The translations under genes were made by a program, and so were the position numbers. The notes below the pieces were generated by a model. The model saw only the letters and a list, made by a program, of their open reading frames with translations. It did not search any database and was not told the DNA's origin. Of a stretch of DNA of 5,619 nucleotides, positions 5,061 to 5,619 are shown piece by piece; positions within the stretch are counted from its first letter, which is position 1; each line of letters opens with the position of its first letter. The DNA is taken from the NCBI GenBank assembly GCA_002688875.1, contig NZDU01000016.1:27504-33122 (forward strand), given 5' to 3'. Source of the DNA: Candidatus Pacearchaeota archaeon. GTDB taxonomy: Archaea > Nanobdellota > Nanobdellia > Pacearchaeales > GW2011-AR1.

Positions 5061-5240
5061 ATGGGACGAATTAAGTCTAAGTTGATAAAGAGAACGGGTA
5101 GAGAGTTGCTTTCTGAAGAGGGCAAGTTTAGTGGTGACTTTGATAGTAATAAGAATGTTTTGAAGGGGACGATGCCTAGTAAGAAGATTAGGAATCAAGT
5201 TGCGGGTTATATTACTAGGAAAGTTAAGAGTAAAAGATAG
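5061..5240 (+). CDS. rps17e: 30S ribosomal protein S17e (eS17)
   Basis: This 59-residue protein of the small ribosomal subunit belongs to a family found in archaea and eukaryotes but not bacteria. The signature N-terminus MGRIKSKLIKRTGRELL is followed by FSGDFDSNKNVLKG and the conserved C-terminal block SKKIRNQVAGYITRKVK. Length is normal for archaeal S17e (about 60-70 residues). ATG 5061 is the only sensible start, since the first residues are family-conserved, and it coincides with the transcription start predicted from the TATA box at 5031-5040, so the message is probably leaderless. The gene for Alba begins five bases after the stop, implying one transcript for a ribosomal and a chromatin/RNA-binding protein. 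Its presence is the firmest sign that the window is archaeal. Confidence 0.96.
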   Translation: MGRIKSKLIKRTGRELLSEEGKFSGDFDSNKNVLKGTMPSKKIRNQVAGYITRKVKSKR

Positions 5241-5245
5241 TGAAA

Positions 5246-5619
5246 ATGAGTGAAGATATAGAGATTAAGAATCAGAGCAATAGTGGAGATGTGGTTGTAG
5301 CTGAGAAGGGTGATGAGGATTCTGGTGAAGTTAAGAATGATGGAGAGTCTAAGGAAAGTAGTGGGACTGATGGTTTTAAGGAGAAGGCTAGGGTGGATAA
5401 GTCTGGGGGGAAGGATAATATTATTTATGTTGGTGTGAAACCGTTTATGAATTATGTGACGGGAGTTGTTATGCAGTTTCAGAATAAGGGGCAGAATGAG
5501 GTTATTGTTTCGGCTCGTGGGAAGTTTATATCGAAGGCGGTTGATGTTGTTGAGGTGGCGAGAAGGACTTTTCTGAAAGATGAAAATATTAAGATTGAGA
5601 ATATTAGTGTGAATAGTGA
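5246..5619 (+). CDS. albA: Alba DNA/RNA-binding chromatin protein with acidic N-terminal tail (3' end outside window)
   Basis: The frame runs open from ATG 5246 to the window end: 124 complete codons plus two bases, no stop. Residues 58-124 match Alba: IIYVGVKPFMNYVTGVV (59-75), NEVIVSARGKFISKAVDVVEVARRTFL, then a strand IKIENISV. Alba dimers coat archaeal DNA and bind RNA. In Sulfolobus Sso10b the loop reads G-K16-K17-P; here it is G63-V64-K65-P66, so the acetylated Lys16 is replaced by Val while Lys17 is kept. Alba usually begins within about ten residues of this core; this one has some 57 extra residues, Ser/Gly-rich and acidic (16 D/E against 9 K/R), probably disordered. No downstream start is sensible before the core. 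No clear Shine-Dalgarno precedes the ATG, so translation may be coupled to S17e, which ends five bases earlier. Only the last residues of the domain are missing. Confidence 0.95.
   Translation, partial: MSEDIEIKNQSNSGDVVVAEKGDEDSGEVKNDGESKESSGTDGFKEKARVDKSGGKDNIIYVGVKPFMNYVTGVVMQFQNKGQNEVIVSARGKFISKAVDVVEVARRTFLKDENIKIENISVNS

Overview
The window comes from an AT-rich archaeal chromosome, most likely a small-genome DPANN lineage of the Pacearchaeota/Woesearchaeota kind (the phylum is an inference). The archaeal assignment rests on ribosomal protein S17e, which bacteria lack, on an Alba chromatin protein, and on archaeal TATA boxes that sit about 25-26 bases before most start codons, with no Shine-Dalgarno sequence between. 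The + strand is rich in G and T over most of the window whichever way the genes point, so it is probably the leading replication strand.

Layout. At 1-183 (+) is the tail of a small membrane protein with a PLDc_N-type pair of helices. It converges on a 72-codon hypothetical gene (207-425, -). Next on the - strand is a four-helix membrane protein (465-854), then a 171-base intergenic region with a GC-rich, strongly self-complementary element (about 891-1031), then a complete leucyl-tRNA synthetase gene (1026-3491, -). This enzyme is the bacterial type and has no leucine-specific insertion before its KMSKS loop. Upstream of it is a 112-codon orphan gene (3572-3910, -). That gene diverges from a + strand gene (4006-4962) for a protein with an N-terminal winged helix, a charged linker and a C-terminal domain that resembles the restriction-endonuclease fold. 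A two-gene unit closes the window: S17e (5061-5240) and, five bases later, Alba with a long acidic tail (5246 to the window end, incomplete).

How the parts relate. Most genes are housekeeping or informational: translation (LeuRS, S17e), chromatin (Alba) and probably nucleic-acid binding (the winged-helix protein). Apart from S17e-Alba, each gene with a visible 5' end appears to have its own promoter, so this is not one functional cassette. I see no defence system, CRISPR array, tRNA, rRNA or transposase. The parts most worth a second look are the structured element behind leuS, the winged-helix/nuclease-like protein with a palindrome over its TATA box, the tailed Alba, and the two small orphan genes whose base composition breaks the strand bias.
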